DNA of 46,628 bases from CAZXFH01 sp964640055 (GTDB lineage Bacteria > Fidelibacterota > UBA2242 > JAFGTP01), in the NCBI GenBank assembly GCA_964640055.1, contig CAZXFH010000026.1:1-46628 (forward strand), read 5' to 3'. Below are positions 46,257 to 46,628 of the stretch, piece after piece; the first letter of the stretch is position 1; every line of letters begins with the position of its first letter. The translations under genes were made by a program, and so were the position numbers. The notes below the pieces were generated by a model that worked only from the letters and a program-made list of their open reading frames with translations, ran no database searches and was not told the origin of the DNA.

Positions 46257-46628
46257 TTGGCTAATCCTCCTTCCCATTTGATCGGCCGTTAAAAACCCTT
46301 CTCCATCTAATCCGCTCCTGTTTTAATTTCGAATGAAATAATAAATTTGTCAATATTGACTATTTCTATAATTATACCTAAATTAGTTATATAAATTCGG
46401 TATTCAACAATATTTGCATATAATTTAGACTAATTTAGCACAATTATATTTAACTCTATAATAATTAAAAACCGTAAGATCATCTAAAAACCGACAAGGT
46501 TGCCACCGTTTCTTATCTGGAAGCCCTTGAAAGGGCTCGGAGAAGAAGGGCCTTCTACCGTCTACCGGTTAACCCGGATGAAATAGTTACCATATTGTAT
46601 TCACTATAGCTCTGGTCACACTGGGCTG
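46257..46628. other. AT-rich region upstream of tonB, to the window end
   Basis: Positions 46321-46480 are very AT-rich, suited to a promoter for the - strand tonB gene. Past 46500 the composition returns to normal. There are two short inverted repeats, AGCCCTT 46522-46528 with AAGGGCT nearby and AGAAGG/CCTTCT at about 46543-46557. A 43-codon open stretch 46478-46606 on the + strand has a protein-like reading but no usable start. No RNA gene seen. Confidence 0.35.
46349..46360. promoter_or_regulatory. Perfect 12-base palindrome, candidate operator for tonB
   Basis: GTCAATATTGAC is a perfect inverted repeat 93 bases upstream of the tonB start. Read on the - strand, TTGACA (46353 to 46348) overlaps its edge and could be a -35 box, but the matching -10 at about 17 bases is poor. 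A TATAAT on the - strand at 46371-46376 lies upstream of it. Regulator unknown. Confidence 0.3.

Noticed and set aside
46478..46609. Open 43-codon + strand frame with protein-like composition (Glu/Arg-rich helix) at the window end
   Set aside because: It is bounded upstream by a stop at 46475-46477 and has no ATG or GTG, and its only TTG is near the end. It may be a gene remnant or chance, so I did not call a gene.

Overview
The window looks like a chromosomal segment of a Gram-negative bacterium of, or close to, the Fibrobacterota-Chlorobiota-Bacteroidota (FCB) assemblage, probably a candidate-phylum lineage of the KSB1, Marinimicrobia, Calditrichota or Cloacimonadota kind. The clues are three very large secreted proteins ending in an FlgD-Ig-like C-terminal sorting domain (N-x-P-N-P-F-N-P motif), secreted peptidases ending in dockerin-like calcium repeats, a gingipain-type C25 peptidase, lipoproteins and outer-membrane beta-barrel proteins, and a TonB. 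This placement is inference; no rRNA or tRNA gene is present to confirm it.

Layout. Positions 1-4957 hold the end of a HAD phosphatase, a small unknown gene, an M20 amidohydrolase and, convergent to it, a penicillin-acylase-family (S45) hydrolase. Positions 5259-26833 are a secretion-rich block on the + strand: a degraded M14 carboxypeptidase gene (two frameshifts at G runs plus loss of part of the catalytic domain), a 2146-residue beta-helix protein, a 1399-residue protein of carboxypeptidase-regulatory-like repeats, an intact M14 carboxypeptidase, a small lipoprotein and a 1792-residue C25 peptidase. An HtrA/Deg protease follows at 27081, separated by clear intrinsic terminators on both sides.

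Positions 28805-38653 are housekeeping: a DUF2905 membrane protein, isoleucyl-tRNA synthetase with unusual signature motifs, a DksA/TraR zinc-finger protein, then a tight rluD - xer recombinase - hpf - hprK run, and a metK-ahcY pair for making SAM and removing SAH.

Positions 38720-45553 are the most novel-looking part: a two-gene module (a large beta-rich lipoprotein followed, through an ATGA stop/start overlap, by a PorV/FadL-like outer-membrane beta-barrel protein) that occurs twice in tandem with clear protein-level homology between copies and the same ATGA coupling in both. A TonB-family gene closes the window on the - strand, with a 12-base perfect palindrome upstream. I infer a lipoprotein-barrel envelope complex of unknown function that was duplicated and diverged.

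No CRISPR array, insertion sequence, tRNA or rRNA was seen.
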